The notes under the pieces are model-generated. The model ran no database searches and was not told the origin of the DNA. It saw only the letters and a list, made by a program, of their open reading frames with translations. Below, in pieces: positions 15,844 to 25,296 of a stretch of 54,832 nucleotides of DNA. Made by a program: the position numbers and the translations under genes. Within the stretch, counting starts at the first letter, position 1; each line of letters begins with the position of its first letter. The DNA is from Desulfurivibrio sp. (lineage in GTDB: Bacteria > Desulfobacterota > Desulfobulbia > Desulfobulbales > SURF-16), in the NCBI GenBank assembly GCA_003605035.1, contig QZKJ01000058.1, positions 1 through 54,832 of the forward strand. Reading direction: 5' to 3'.

Positions 15844-18645
15844 ATGGATTACCGGGCGACGCTGAATCTGCCCCAGACGAATTTCAAGATGAAGGCCAAC
15901 CTGGCGCAGAAGGAACCAGAGCTGCTGAAAGTCTGGGAACAGGAGGGGCTCTACGACAAGGTGCAGCAGGCCACGGCAGGCAGGCCCCTTTATCTGCTCC
16001 ATGACGGGCCTCCCTATGCCAACGGCTTCATCCATCTCGGCACCGCCTTTAACAAGGTGTTGAAGGATATTATTTTGAAATCCAAGCGCATGGCCGGCTT
16101 TCACTGCCCGTACATCCCCGGCTGGGACTGCCACGGCCTGCCCATCGAGCTTAACGTGGACAAGGAGCTGGGCGACAAGAAGAAAGAGATCGGCAAGCTG
16201 GCCTTTCGCGGCGCCTGCCGCAGGTACGCCCAGAAATGGATCGAAAAACAGAAGGCGGATTTCAAGCGGCTGGGCGTATTGGGCGACTGGGACAATCCCT
16301 ATCTCACCATTGACTTCCGCTACGAGACGGTCATTGCCCGGGAGTTCAACCGTTTCCTGGCCAGCGGCGCGGTCACCCGCAGCAAGAAGCCGGTCTACTG
16401 GTGCACCTCCTGCGTCACCGCCCTGGCCGAGGCCGAGGTTGAATACGAAGACCATTCCTCCCATTCCATCTATGTGAAATTCCCGCTGGATGAGGATCTG
16501 GGTGATGTGGTGCCGGCGCTGGCCGGCCGGCAGGTCTTTGCCGTCATCTGGACCACCACCCCCTGGACCTTGCCGGCCAACCTGGCCGTGGCCCTGCATC
16601 CCCAGTTCACCTATGCGGCGGTAAAGAACGGCGACGAGGTGCTGCTCATGGCCGAGGGGCTGGTGGAGCAGGCCTGCGCGGCCTGTGAAATTTCCGGCTA
16701 TGAGATCCTGGCCACCTTTGCCGCTGGGCTCCTTGAAGGCAGAAAATGCAAACATCCCTTTCTGGAGCGGGAATCGGTCATCGTGCTGGCCGATTATGTG
16801 ACCCTGGATACCGGCACCGGTTGCGTGCATACCGCGCCCGGTCATGGCCGGGAGGACTATCTCACCGGGCTGCGCTATGGTCTGCCGGTGCTGTCGCCGG
16901 TGGATGACGCCGGCCGCTTCACCGACGAGGCCGGCCCCTATGCCGGCATGAATATCCTGGCGGCCAACCCGAAAATCTGCGACGATCTGCGCGCCAGCGG
17001 CCATCTGCTGGCCCAGGGCAAGCTTTCCCACAGTTATCCCCACTGCTGGCGCTGCAAGAAGCCTGTCATCTTCCGGGCCACGGAGCAGTGGTTCATCGGC
17101 ATGGAAAACAATGAGCTGCGCAAAAAGGCCCTGGCCGCCATCAGGGAGGTCAGCTGGACCCCCTCCTGGGGCATGGAGCGCATCTACGGCATGGTGGAGG
17201 GCCGGCCGGACTGGTGCCTCTCCCGGCAGCGGGCCTGGGGCGTGCCGATCACCGCCATCATGTGCGGCAAGTGCGGCGAGATCATCAACGATGAAGGGAT
17301 CAACGGCAGGATCGAGCAGTTCTTTTTGAAAGAAGGGGCCGATGCCTGGTTCTCCCATGAGCTGCGGGATTTTCTCGGGGAAGATGCCAGCTGCGGCAGA
17401 TGCGGCGGCGTCGAGTTTGTCAAGGAAACCGATATCCTTGATGTCTGGTTTGACTCGGGCGTCAGCTTTGCCGCCGTGGTGGAGGAGCGCGGGCTGCCGT
17501 TTCCGGCCGATCTGTATCTGGAGGGCAGCGACCAGCACCGCGGCTGGTTCCAGAGCTCCCTGCTCGCCGCGGTGGGCACCCGGGGCAGGGCGCCCTACCG
17601 GGGCGTGCTGACCCACGGCTTTGTGGTGGACGGCCAGGGCCGCAAGATGTCGAAAAGCATCGGCAACGTCATTGCCCCCGGGGAAATCATCAAGGAATAC
17701 GGGGCGGATATCCTGCGGCTGTGGGTCTCCTCCGAGGATTACCGGGACGATATCAAGATCTCGAATGAAATTCTCAAACGCCTGGCCGAGGCCTATCGCA
17801 AGATCCGCAATACGGTGCGCTACATGCTGGGCAATCTCAGCGATTTTTCGCCGACCACCGACATGGTGCCGGTGGCCGACATGCCGGAGATCGACCAGTG
17901 GGCCATCTCCCGCTTTGAGCTGGTCAAGCGCCGGGTGATGCAGGCCTATGACAACTTCGAGTTTCACACGGTGTTCCATACCCTCTACCAGTTCTGCACC
18001 GTGACCATGAGCGCCTTTTATCTCGATATCCTGAAAGACCGCCTGTACACCGAGCTTGACCGCTCACCGGCCCGCCGCTCGGCCCAGACCGTGCTTTACG
18101 AGATTCTGGACGGCATGATCAGGCTGATGAGTCCGGTGCTCTCCTTCACCGCCGATGAGGTGTGGAGCCATCTGCCGGCGGATGCCGGTCGGGAGGAAAG
18201 CATCTTTCTGGCCGGCTTCCCGGCCCGCAAGGACGGCAATCTCAATAAGGAGCTGAACGCGACCTGGGAGAGGCTGCAGACCGTGCGGGCCGAGATCACC
18301 AAGGTGCTGGAGGTGGCCCGGCAGGACAAGATCATCGGCCACTCGCTGGAGGCTGAGGTGTGGCTGGCGGTGCCGGTTGAGCTGGCCGATTTCCTGGCCG
18401 ATAAATGGCAGACCCTGGAGACTATCTGCATCGTTTCCAGACTGCACCGGGCGGAGACCCCGCCGGAGGGGGCCATGGCCAGCGAGGAGATCCCCGGCCT
18501 TGCCGTGCTGGTCAAGACCGCTTCTTCGGAAAAATGCGAGCGCTGCTGGATGCGCAGCGAGACGGTGGGGCAGCATGCCGAGCATCCGACCATCTGCGGC
18601 CGCTGCGCCGGGGTTGTCGCCCAGCTGGGGCCCGTCGGCGCATGA
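15844..18645 (+). CDS. ileS: Isoleucyl-tRNA synthetase
   Basis: IleRS charges tRNA-Ile and edits misactivated valine. The 933 aa protein is the normal bacterial size. It has the class I signature PYANGFIHLGTAFNK (HIGH-like, written HLGT here, a known variant), the conserved GWDCHGLPIE, an editing domain with WTTTPWTLPANLA, the DVWFDSG segment, and KMSKS in GRKMSKSIGN. A C-terminal zinc finger (CERCW...CGRC) ends the protein. Two further Cys pairs (CGKCGE and CGRCGG) flank an insertion in the middle. ATG 15844 follows GGAG at 15832-15835 and matches the family N-terminus. lspA overlaps its stop. Confidence 0.97.
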   Translation: MDYRATLNLPQTNFKMKANLAQKEPELLKVWEQEGLYDKVQQATAGRPLYLLHDGPPYANGFIHLGTAFNKVLKDIILKSKRMAGFHCPYIPGWDCHGLPIELNVDKELGDKKKEIGKLAFRGACRRYAQKWIEKQKADFKRLGVLGDWDNPYLTIDFRYETVIAREFNRFLASGAVTRSKKPVYWCTSCVTALAEAEVEYEDHSSHSIYVKFPLDEDLGDVVPALAGRQVFAVIWTTTPWTLPANLAVALHPQFTYAAVKNGDEVLLMAEGLVEQACAACEISGYEILATFAAGLLEGRKCKHPFLERESVIVLADYVTLDTGTGCVHTAPGHGREDYLTGLRYGLPVLSPVDDAGRFTDEAGPYAGMNILAANPKICDDLRASGHLLAQGKLSHSYPHCWRCKKPVIFRATEQWFIGMENNELRKKALAAIREVSWTPSWGMERIYGMVEGRPDWCLSRQRAWGVPITAIMCGKCGEIINDEGINGRIEQFFLKEGADAWFSHELRDFLGEDASCGRCGGVEFVKETDILDVWFDSGVSFAAVVEERGLPFPADLYLEGSDQHRGWFQSSLLAAVGTRGRAPYRGVLTHGFVVDGQGRKMSKSIGNVIAPGEIIKEYGADILRLWVSSEDYRDDIKISNEILKRLAEAYRKIRNTVRYMLGNLSDFSPTTDMVPVADMPEIDQWAISRFELVKRRVMQAYDNFEFHTVFHTLYQFCTVTMSAFYLDILKDRLYTELDRSPARRSAQTVLYEILDGMIRLMSPVLSFTADEVWSHLPADAGREESIFLAGFPARKDGNLNKELNATWERLQTVRAEITKVLEVARQDKIIGHSLEAEVWLAVPVELADFLADKWQTLETICIVSRLHRAETPPEGAMASEEIPGLAVLVKTASSEKCERCWMRSETVGQHAEHPTICGRCAGVVAQLGPVGA

Positions 18646-19166
18646 TGGGACAACAGGGCAGGGCGCACTCCTTTCTGCTGCTGGGGCTGCTGGCCGGCCT
18701 GATCATTGCCGCCGATCAGCTGACCAAGTGGCTCATCATGTCTCGCTTCGGGCTCTATGAGATCAAGGAGATTGTTCCGGGTTTTTTCAACCTCACCTAT
18801 CTGCACAACACCGGGGCGGCCTTCGGCCTGCTGGCCAATGCCAACCCGGCCTGGCGGCCTTATTTTTTCATCGGCGTCGCCGTGCTCGCCCTGGTCTTTG
18901 TTTTTTTCGCCTTTCGGCAGTATCGGCATCGCAGCGCGGGGTATCTCTTTGCCTTTGCCTTTATCGGCGGGGGCGCGGTGGGCAATCTCATTGACCGGGT
19001 CCGCTTCGGCTCGGTGGTGGATTTTCTCGATTTCTATGTGTCCACCTACCACTGGCCAGCCTTTAACGTGGCGGATTCGGCCATCGTGGTCGGGGTCGGC
19101 CTTTTTCTGCTGACCAGCCTGCTGGACAGGGACGAGGGGCGGGAGGAAGGGAAGATTAAAGAATGA
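18642..19166 (+). CDS. lspA: Lipoprotein signal peptidase (signal peptidase II)
   Basis: LspA is an inner-membrane aspartyl protease that removes the signal peptide of lipoproteins after diacylglyceryl transfer. The 174 aa protein has four hydrophobic segments. The family motifs are NTGAAFGLL, the first catalytic Asp in NLIDRVRFGSVVDFLDF, and the second in FNVADSAIVVG. The start is ATG 18642 (overlapping the ileS stop as ATGA) or the next codon, ATG 18645. The overlap indicates co-transcription with ileS, a common arrangement. Confidence 0.96.
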   Translation: MMGQQGRAHSFLLLGLLAGLIIAADQLTKWLIMSRFGLYEIKEIVPGFFNLTYLHNTGAAFGLLANANPAWRPYFFIGVAVLALVFVFFAFRQYRHRSAGYLFAFAFIGGGAVGNLIDRVRFGSVVDFLDFYVSTYHWPAFNVADSAIVVGVGLFLLTSLLDRDEGREEGKIKE

Positions 19167-19256
19167 AGTGCCTAAAGTGCCTGATATACTTGAAGTGCCT
19201 AAAGTTGTGGTACTTAACTGTTCAGTTTGTCGTTAACTTTAGCGCACTTCAGGCAC
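19166..19256. repeat. Nonamer-based inverted repeat between lspA and fabD (AAGTGCCT family)
   Basis: From the last base of the lspA stop codon, units of the form TGCCTRAAG recur (GTGCCTAAAGTGC at 19168-19180, and again near 19195-19206). The right end GCACTTCAGGCAC (19244-19256) is their complement at 12 of 13 bases. The same unit and the same right arm (GCGCAC...TTCAGGCAC) recur at 34459-34521, so this is a two-copy family in the window. No T-tract follows. Confidence 0.8.
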
Positions 19257-19276
19257 GTACATAAAGGATTACGAAA

Positions 19277-20245
19277 ATGACAAGTTGGATGAATGATGCC
19301 GCCAAGACGGCTTTTCTTTTTCCCGGCCAGGGCTCGCAGTTTGTCGGCATGGGCCGGGATTTTCTTGCCGCAAGCGATGAGGCCCGCCAGTTGATGAGCA
19401 TGGCCGAGCAGGTCAGCGGCTTTCCCCTGGCAAAGCTCTGTCTGGAAGGGCCGCTGGAGGAGCTGACCCGCACCCTGCACCTGCAGCCGGCCATGACCGT
19501 GCTGAACCTCATCTGTCTGCAGGCCCTGCGGCAGGCGGGGATCAACGCGGCATTCTTTGCCGGCCACAGTCTCGGCGAATATTCGGCCCTGGCCGCCGCC
19601 GGGGTATTGAGCCCTGAGGACACCCTGCGGCTGGTCACCGAGCGCGGCCGGCTGATGGAAAGGGAGAGCGCCGCCCATCCCGGCGCTATGAGCGCCATTT
19701 TAAAGCTCGGCCTGGCCGAGGTGCAGGAGGTGGTGCAGGCCGCCGCGGCACAAGGGGTGGTGGTGGCGGCCAACCACAACTCGGAGATGCAGGTTGTCAT
19801 TTCCGGCGATGCCGCGGGTGTGGCGGCGGCGTCCGCCCTGGCCGCCCAGAAAGGCGGCAAGGCGGTGGCCCTGCCGGTGAGCGGCGCCTGGCACAGTCCG
19901 CTGGTTGCCCTCGCGGTGCCGGATTTTGAGAAGGCCATGGCGCAGATCACCTTTCAGCCTCCGGCAGGCAGGATCTTTTTCAACGTCACCGCGGCCCCGG
20001 AAAGCGATCCTTCTGTTATCCGAGGCATCATGAGCCGGCAGATCGCCGCCATGGTCAGATGGTACGACACCATCCTTGGCATGCGTCAGCAGGGGGTCAC
20101 CACCTTTATCGAGGTGGGGCCGAAAACCGTGCTTACCGGGCTGGTGAAGAAGATCCTGCCCAAGGGACATGACTGTCTCTGCCTGCAGGTGGAGGATGCC
20201 GCCACCCTGGCGGCCAGCCTGGAAACCTGCGGCGCTGTAAAGTGA
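19277..20245 (+). CDS. fabD: Malonyl-CoA:ACP transacylase
   Basis: FabD transfers malonyl from CoA to acyl carrier protein, feeding fatty acid elongation. The 322 aa protein shows FLFPGQGSQFVGMG at the N-terminus, the catalytic Ser in GHSLGEYSALAAAG, the conserved Arg/Gln pattern, and the catalytic His in SGAWHSPL. ATG 19277 is preceded by AAGGA about 11 bases upstream. The other fab genes are not nearby; fabD stands alone between lspA and ffh. Confidence 0.96.
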   Translation: MTSWMNDAAKTAFLFPGQGSQFVGMGRDFLAASDEARQLMSMAEQVSGFPLAKLCLEGPLEELTRTLHLQPAMTVLNLICLQALRQAGINAAFFAGHSLGEYSALAAAGVLSPEDTLRLVTERGRLMERESAAHPGAMSAILKLGLAEVQEVVQAAAAQGVVVAANHNSEMQVVISGDAAGVAAASALAAQKGGKAVALPVSGAWHSPLVALAVPDFEKAMAQITFQPPAGRIFFNVTAAPESDPSVIRGIMSRQIAAMVRWYDTILGMRQQGVTTFIEVGPKTVLTGLVKKILPKGHDCLCLQVEDAATLAASLETCGAVK

Positions 20246-20280
20246 GCGCGGACGAAGGCAGGACGTCTGTATTTAAAATC

Positions 20281-20309
20281 TTGACATTCTGTTCATATCC
20301 AATTATTTT
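20281..20309 (+). promoter_or_regulatory. Sigma-70 promoter upstream of ffh
   Basis: TTGACA (20281-20286), 17 bases, then TATTTT (20304-20309) is a good housekeeping promoter, placed about 70 bases before ffh. It probably drives the ffh-rpsP-khpA-rimM-trmD run. Confidence 0.7.
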
Positions 20310-20378
20310 TTCTCGTTTACTGTGAGCAATCCGCCTTGTCTGCTTAAGGACAGGGCATTGTAATAGAGACAGGATATT

Positions 20379-21743
20379 ATGTTTGAAAATCTTTCGGATC
20401 GCCTACATAAGGTATTCAAAGACCTGCGCGGCCACGGCAAGCTGACCGACCAGAACATCGAGGATGCCCTGCGGGAAGTGCGCATGGCCCTGCTTGAAGC
20501 TGATGTCAACTTCAAGGTGGTCAAGGAGTTTGTCGCCTCCATCGGCGAAAAGGCCGTAGGGCACGAGGTTCTTGACAGCCTCTCCCCCGGCCAGCAGGTT
20601 ATCAAGATTGTCCATGAAGAGCTGATCGCCCTGCTGGGCGGGACCACGGCCGGTCTGGAGCTGGCCGGCAGGACCCCGGCCATTCTGATGATGGTGGGGC
20701 TGCAGGGTTCAGGTAAGACGACCTCCGCGGCCAAGCTTGCCAAACTGCTGAAGAAACAGGGGAGAAGGCCCTATCTGGTGCCTGCCGACATCTATCGGCC
20801 GGCGGCTATCGAGCAGCTGCATGTGCTGGGCCGTTCCATCGATGTGCCGGTGCATCCCTCCCAGGCTGACCAGAATCCGGTCACCATCTGCAAAAACGCG
20901 GTGACGGTGGCCCAGAACAGCAATTATGACACCCTGCTGATTGATACGGCCGGCCGTCTGCATATCGATGAGAAGCTGATGGGTGAGCTGGCCAGCATCA
21001 AGGCGGCGGTGAACCCGGCGGAGATCCTGTTCGTTGCCGATGCCATGACCGGTCAGGACGCGGTGACGGTGGCCGACAAGTTCAACAAGGATCTGGCCAT
21101 CAGCGGCGTTATCCTCACCAAGATGGAGGGTGATGCCAGGGGCGGCGCGGCGCTGTCCATCGCCAGGGTGGCCGAGCGGCCGATCAAGTTCATCGGCACC
21201 GGCGAGGACCTCGATGCCCTGGAGATCTTTCATCCCGACCGCATGGCCTCGCGTATTCTCGGCATGGGTGACGTGCTCACCCTGATCGAAAAGGCCGAAG
21301 AGGTGGTTGACCGCAAAAAGGCGGACAAGCTCGCTAAAAAAATCCAGAAGAGCACCTTCAGCCTGGAGGATTTTCTCGATCAGATCCAGCAGATCAAGAA
21401 GATGGGCAGCCTGGAGCAGATCATGGGCATGATTCCGGGGCTCAACCGCATGCGCCAGCTCAAGGATATGCCCAAGCCGGACGAGAAGGAACTGGGCAAG
21501 GTTGAGGCGATCATCCGCTCCATGACCTTTGAGGAGCGGCGCAAGTACCAGATCATCAATGCCAGCCGCCGGCTGCGGATCGCCAGAGGCAGCGGCACCA
21601 CGGTGCAGGATGTCAACAAGGTCATCAAGAGCTACAGCGAGATGCTGAAGATGATGAAGAAGATGAAGGGCAAGGTTGGCGGGGTGCCGCTGGAAGCAGG
21701 CGGACAGAAGCGGCGTAAACTGCCCAAGGGCATGTTCCGTTAA
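20379..21743 (+). CDS. ffh: Signal recognition particle protein Ffh
   Basis: Ffh is the SRP54 GTPase that, with 4.5S RNA, delivers nascent membrane proteins to FtsY and SecYEG. The 454 aa protein has the N domain, the G domain (G1 GLQGSGKTTSAAKLAK, LIDTAGRL, TKMEGDARGG), and a Met-rich M domain. The M domain has GMIPGLNRMRQLKDMP and an ending rich in Lys and Met (MLKMMKKMKGKVGG). It heads the conserved cluster with rpsP, khpA, rimM and trmD. Confidence 0.98.
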   Translation: MFENLSDRLHKVFKDLRGHGKLTDQNIEDALREVRMALLEADVNFKVVKEFVASIGEKAVGHEVLDSLSPGQQVIKIVHEELIALLGGTTAGLELAGRTPAILMMVGLQGSGKTTSAAKLAKLLKKQGRRPYLVPADIYRPAAIEQLHVLGRSIDVPVHPSQADQNPVTICKNAVTVAQNSNYDTLLIDTAGRLHIDEKLMGELASIKAAVNPAEILFVADAMTGQDAVTVADKFNKDLAISGVILTKMEGDARGGAALSIARVAERPIKFIGTGEDLDALEIFHPDRMASRILGMGDVLTLIEKAEEVVDRKKADKLAKKIQKSTFSLEDFLDQIQQIKKMGSLEQIMGMIPGLNRMRQLKDMPKPDEKELGKVEAIIRSMTFEERRKYQIINASRRLRIARGSGTTVQDVNKVIKSYSEMLKMMKKMKGKVGGVPLEAGGQKRRKLPKGMFR

Positions 21744-21815
21744 CATTCAGGAAATAGCAATTTCAAGACTTATATACACAATGCCGGCCGGGCCGGTTAA
21801 GGAGGAAAACAGAGT

Positions 21816-22058
21816 ATGGCAGTAAGAATTCGACTCACCAGAATGGGCAAGAAGAAAAAACCTTTCTATCGTATCGTTGTGGCAAATTCCGAGTCCAAGC
21901 GCGACGGCAAGTTCCTGGAGGTTGTCGGCACCTATGACCCGATGCAGCAGCCGGCGGCAATCACCATCCACAAGGATAAGCTGCAGAAATGGCTTGACCA
22001 GGGCGCCCAGCCCACCGATACCGTAAAAAATATTCTGAAAAAGGCGCCCTCTGCCTAG
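21816..22058 (+). CDS. rpsP: Ribosomal protein bS16
   Basis: bS16 is a small-subunit ribosomal protein. The 80 aa sequence has the family N-terminus [22 protein letters not shown] and the [17 protein letters not shown] signature. Strong AAGGAGG at 21799-21805 precedes ATG 21816. The order ffh-rpsP-khpA-rimM-trmD is the classic ribosome-maturation operon. Confidence 0.98.
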   Translation: MAVRIRLTRMGKKKKPFYRIVVANSESKRDGKFLEVVGTYDPMQQPAAITIHKDKLQKWLDQGAQPTDTVKNILKKAPSA

Positions 22059-22085
22059 TCAGCGGACTGGCCGGCAGAAAATCCT

Positions 22086-22316
22086 ATGAAAGAACTGGTG
22101 AACTATATTGCGACATCCCTGGTGGATCAGCCCCAGGCGGTGGAGGTGAACGAGACGGCACAGGAAGATGCGCTGGTGATTGAACTCCGGGTGGCCAAGG
22201 ATGATCTGGGCAAGATCATCGGCAAACAGGGGAGAACCGCCAGGGCGATCAGGGTCCTCTTGACTGCCGCGGCAACGAGGCAGAACAGGAAAGCCAGACT
22301 GGAAATTGTTGAATAG
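22086..22316 (+). CDS. khpA: KhpA/YlqC-type KH-domain RNA-binding protein
   Basis: The 76 aa protein consists of one KH domain with the GXXG loop in [17 protein letters not shown]. Proteins of this family bind RNA as dimers (in Gram-positives with KhpB) and are nearly always encoded between rpsP and rimM, as here. The precise role in this lineage is not known. Confidence 0.92.
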   Translation: MKELVNYIATSLVDQPQAVEVNETAQEDALVIELRVAKDDLGKIIGKQGRTARAIRVLLTAAATRQNRKARLEIVE

Positions 22317-22338
22317 TACGTCCCGGAGACGTCAGCCG

Positions 22339-22887
22339 TTGCACAGTAAAGAAAATGAACCGACCGAGGGCGGGGTGCTGCCGGTTGGGGAAATTACCAG
22401 GCCCCACGGCATCAAGGGCGAAATGAAGGTTTATCCCTATTCGGGTAATCCTGAAAATCTGCAGGCCTACAGCAGAGTGCTGGTGGAGATGCCTGGTGAG
22501 GCTGAGGCGCAATCGTTTGCCCTGCGCAGCTGCCGCAGCCAGGGACAATTTGCCGTCATCAGGCTGGCGGGCGTTGACAGCCGCAGCCAGGCCGAGCTGC
22601 TGTCCGGCTGCCGGGTTCTCGTCAGGCGTAACGAGATGCCGCAACTCAGCGATGACGAGTTTTACTGGCACGATCTGCAGGGCATGAGCGTGGTGACCGT
22701 CCAGGGGCAACAGCTGGGCACGGTGAGCCGGTTGCTGTCCACCGGCGCCCATGATATCCTGGTGATCACCGGCCGCGGCCGGGAGTACCTGATCCCGGCC
22801 CTGGCGGAATTTGTTGTGAAAATTGAGGCGGAAAGCGGCACGATTACCGTGGATCCTCCGGAAGGGCTGCTGGAAATGAATGACTGA
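22339..22887 (+). CDS. rimM: Ribosome maturation factor RimM
   Basis: RimM helps the 30S head assemble around bS19. The 182 aa product has the N-terminal beta-barrel motif VGEITRPHGIKGEMKVYP, a linker, and the PRC-barrel with FYWHDLQGMSVVT, then ILVITGRGREYLIPALAEFV. The start is uncertain because no ATG fits. TTG 22339, with GGAG at 22325-22328, gives a normal length; TTG 22306 (inside khpA) or GTG 22375 are alternatives. The stop overlaps the trmD start (TGATG). Confidence 0.93.
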   Translation: MHSKENEPTEGGVLPVGEITRPHGIKGEMKVYPYSGNPENLQAYSRVLVEMPGEAEAQSFALRSCRSQGQFAVIRLAGVDSRSQAELLSGCRVLVRRNEMPQLSDDEFYWHDLQGMSVVTVQGQQLGTVSRLLSTGAHDILVITGRGREYLIPALAEFVVKIEAESGTITVDPPEGLLEMND

Positions 22888-23636
22888 TGCGTTTTCATGT
22901 GCTGACCATTTTCCCGCATCTGCTGGAATCGCCCCTGCAGGAAGGCATTATCCGCCGGGCCCTGCAGGCGGGCCGGATTGAGGTTGAACTGACTGATATC
23001 CGTGATTTTGCCACGGACAAACATGCTATGACCGATGACCGTCCCTTTGGCGGCGGCGAGGGCATGGTCATGAAGCCGGAGCCCCTGGCCGCCGCCATCC
23101 GGCAGGCCAGGTTGGCGCATGCACAAAGTCATGTGGTGCTGCTGTCGCCCCAGGGCAGGCAGTATACCCAGGCAGTGGCCGAGGAATTTTCCCTCCTGGC
23201 TGACCTGGTGCTGGTCTGCGGCCGCTATGAAGGGGTGGATGAACGGGTCCGGCAGCATTTCGTCGATGAGGAGATTTCCATCGGCGATTACATTCTCACC
23301 GGCGGTGAACTGGCGGCCATGGTGATCATCGATTCGGTGACCCGGCTGCTGCCCGGGGTGCTCGGCTGCGAGGGCTCGGTGGCACAGGATACCTTCAGCC
23401 GGGGGGGGATCAAGTATCCCCAGTACACCCGGCCCCGGGATTTTGAAGGATACGAGGTGCCGGAGGTGCTTTTGTCCGGTGACCACACGAAAATTGCCGA
23501 ATGGCGTTTTGCGGCCGGGGTCAGCCTGACCTGGGAAAAACGCCCCGATCTGCTGGCGGCAATGACCTTCAGCAGAAAGGAACTGCAGGTGCTCAAAAAG
23601 CACGGCGTGCTGCTTGAGGCCAAGGGCAAAGCGTGA
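22887..23636 (+). CDS. trmD: tRNA (guanine-37-N1)-methyltransferase TrmD
   Basis: TrmD is a SPOUT-fold enzyme that methylates G37 of tRNAs with SAM to prevent frameshifting. The 249 aa protein has the start FHVLTIFPHLLESPLQEGI, the TDDRPFGGGEGMVMKPEPL substrate loop, and the knot region CGRYEGVDERV and ISIGDYILTGGELAAM. The catalytic Asp lies in the trailing GGIKYPQYTRPRDFEG area. ATG 22887 overlaps the rimM stop. Confidence 0.98.
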   Translation: MRFHVLTIFPHLLESPLQEGIIRRALQAGRIEVELTDIRDFATDKHAMTDDRPFGGGEGMVMKPEPLAAAIRQARLAHAQSHVVLLSPQGRQYTQAVAEEFSLLADLVLVCGRYEGVDERVRQHFVDEEISIGDYILTGGELAAMVIIDSVTRLLPGVLGCEGSVAQDTFSRGGIKYPQYTRPRDFEGYEVPEVLLSGDHTKIAEWRFAAGVSLTWEKRPDLLAAMTFSRKELQVLKKHGVLLEAKGKA

Positions 23637-24229
23637 GCGCCCGACTTGATCGTCCTGCCGTTCAGCGGCCGGTGCGGGTGGATGTCGCCCTGGTGCATTA
23701 TCCTGTTGTCAACAAGAATCAGGAAATCATCGGCGCGGCGGTAACCAATCTTGACATCCACGATATCGCCCGGGCAGGCAGGACCTTCGGGGTGGGCACC
23801 TTTTACATCGTCACCCCTTTTCAGGACCAGCAGAAACTGGTGGGGGAGATTGTCAGCCACTGGCAGGAGGGTTACGGGGCCCGCTACAACACGGACCGCA
23901 AAGAGGCCCTGGCCTCCATTGTCATCTGTGACGATCTGCAGAGCCTTTACGGGCTGGCCGCGGTGAATGGCGAAAAGCCGCTGGTGGTGGCCACCAGCGC
24001 CCGGCAGCATGCCGGCAGCATCTCCTTTGCCGCCATGCGGCAGCAAATTCTGGCCGGACTCCATGTGCTGCTTCTTTTCGGCACGGGCTGGGGGCTCGCC
24101 GAGCCGGCCCTGGAGGCAGTGGACGCCATGCTGCCGCCCATCAGCGGTTTTGGCGATTACCGGCATCTTTCCGTGCGGTCGGCGGTGTCCATCGTACTGG
24201 ATAGACTGCTTGGTCGGCGTGAAGAATAG
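23633..24229 (+). CDS. TrmD-linked SPOUT RNA methyltransferase (PF09936 type)
   Basis: The 198 aa protein is of the small SPOUT family often found behind trmD in Desulfobacterota and Thermotogota. Recognisable segments are [45 protein letters not shown] at the N-terminus, and the SAM-binding knot [13 protein letters not shown] followed by [15 protein letters not shown]. The substrate RNA is unknown. GTG 23633 overlaps the trmD stop by 4 bases, so the two are co-translated. Confidence 0.9.
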   Translation: MSARLDRPAVQRPVRVDVALVHYPVVNKNQEIIGAAVTNLDIHDIARAGRTFGVGTFYIVTPFQDQQKLVGEIVSHWQEGYGARYNTDRKEALASIVICDDLQSLYGLAAVNGEKPLVVATSARQHAGSISFAAMRQQILAGLHVLLLFGTGWGLAEPALEAVDAMLPPISGFGDYRHLSVRSAVSIVLDRLLGRREE

Positions 24230-24297
24230 AGATAATTAACAACATTGAACAGTGTATTTCAGCTAGATTCACTACCAGAAAAAACAGGAATAGAATT

Positions 24298-24645
24298 ATG
24301 AATATGTTAGAGCGGATTGAAAAAGAGAACATGCGTTATGACGTCCCCAAGTTCCAGACCGGGGATACCGTCAGCGTGCACATTCGGATTATCGAGGGCG
24401 CCAAAGAGAGGGTGCAGATTTTCAAGGGCGTCGTCACCGCCAGAAAACGCGGCACCATGGGCGGCAATTTCACCGTGCGCAAGATTTCCCACGGCGTCGG
24501 GGTGGAAAAGACCTTTCCCCTCCATTCACCCCGTATCGAGAAAGTCGAGGTGAACAGCCAGGGCCGGGTAAGGCGTTCCAAGCTGTACTATCTCCGCAAT
24601 CTGCGTGGCAAGGCTGCCAGAATCCGGGAGAAGGGCATCATTTAA
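24298..24645 (+). CDS. rplS: Ribosomal protein bL19
   Basis: bL19 sits at the subunit interface of the 50S particle. The 115 aa sequence has [22 protein letters not shown], then [35 protein letters not shown] and the [16 protein letters not shown] ending, all canonical. The upstream ribosome binding site is weak. It lies behind trmD as in most bacteria. Confidence 0.98.
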   Translation: MNMLERIEKENMRYDVPKFQTGDTVSVHIRIIEGAKERVQIFKGVVTARKRGTMGGNFTVRKISHGVGVEKTFPLHSPRIEKVEVNSQGRVRRSKLYYLRNLRGKAARIREKGII

Positions 24646-24672
24646 GGGTAACCGACCGCCCCGCCCGTAGAG

Positions 24673-25281
24673 ATGGATACCTTTTCCTTTGAGCGCGAAC
24701 TGGCCGGCAAAGGTGTCCGTCTGGTGGCAGGGCTGGATGAGGCGGGCCGGGGGCCGCTGGCCGGACCGGTTGTCGCTGCCTCGGTTATTCTGCCGGCTGA
24801 TTGCGATTATGTTCTCTTTCAGGATTCAAAAAAGCTGACAGAGAAACAGAGAGACAGTCTGTTTGCGACCCTGACGGGCATGGGAATACCCATTGGCGTC
24901 GGGGTCGCGACTCCTGCGGAGATTGACGAGATCAATATCCTGCGGGCATCATTGCTTGCCATGAAAAGGGCTGTGCTTGCGTTGCCTGAAATGCCTGATT
25001 ACCTTCTCGTTGACGGCAAGTTTCCCGTTCCTCTCCAAGTCAGGCAGCAGGCGCTGGTCAAAGGCGAGTCCAAAAGCGCTTCCATCGCCGCCGCCTCCAT
25101 TGTCGCCAAGGTGACCCGGGATCGCATCATGCGGGATTACCACGCCGCGTATCCCCACTATAATTTCAGCAGGCACAAGGGGTATCCGACCAAAGAGCAT
25201 CGAGACCTGCTGCTGCGCTTCGGTCCCTGCGCCATCCACCGCAAGACCTTCAGCGGGGTGCAGGAACTGCTGGGGCAGTGA
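24673..25281 (+). CDS. rnhB: Ribonuclease HII
   Basis: RnhB removes ribonucleotides from RNA-DNA hybrids. The 202 aa protein has the catalytic Asp-Glu pair in GLDEAGRGPLAGPVV, the Asp in YLLVDGKFP, the Lys/Ser patch KGESKSASIAAASIVAKVTRD, and the terminal RHKGYPTKEH. It lies 27 bases after rplS and 15 bases before yraN, a typical cluster. Confidence 0.97.
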   Translation: MDTFSFERELAGKGVRLVAGLDEAGRGPLAGPVVAASVILPADCDYVLFQDSKKLTEKQRDSLFATLTGMGIPIGVGVATPAEIDEINILRASLLAMKRAVLALPEMPDYLLVDGKFPVPLQVRQQALVKGESKSASIAAASIVAKVTRDRIMRDYHAAYPHYNFSRHKGYPTKEHRDLLLRFGPCAIHRKTFSGVQELLGQ

Positions 25282-25296
25282 TGGCCAGGAGCCGCC

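Noticed and set aside
15435..15845. N-terminal extension of the CooC-like protein
   Set aside because: It would lie in the REP and ileS upstream region. The P-loop N-terminus begins properly at 15434.
15844..15990. HLGT in place of HIGH in IleRS taken as a damaged active site
   Set aside because: HLGT is a known variant in bacterial IleRS, and all other motifs are intact.
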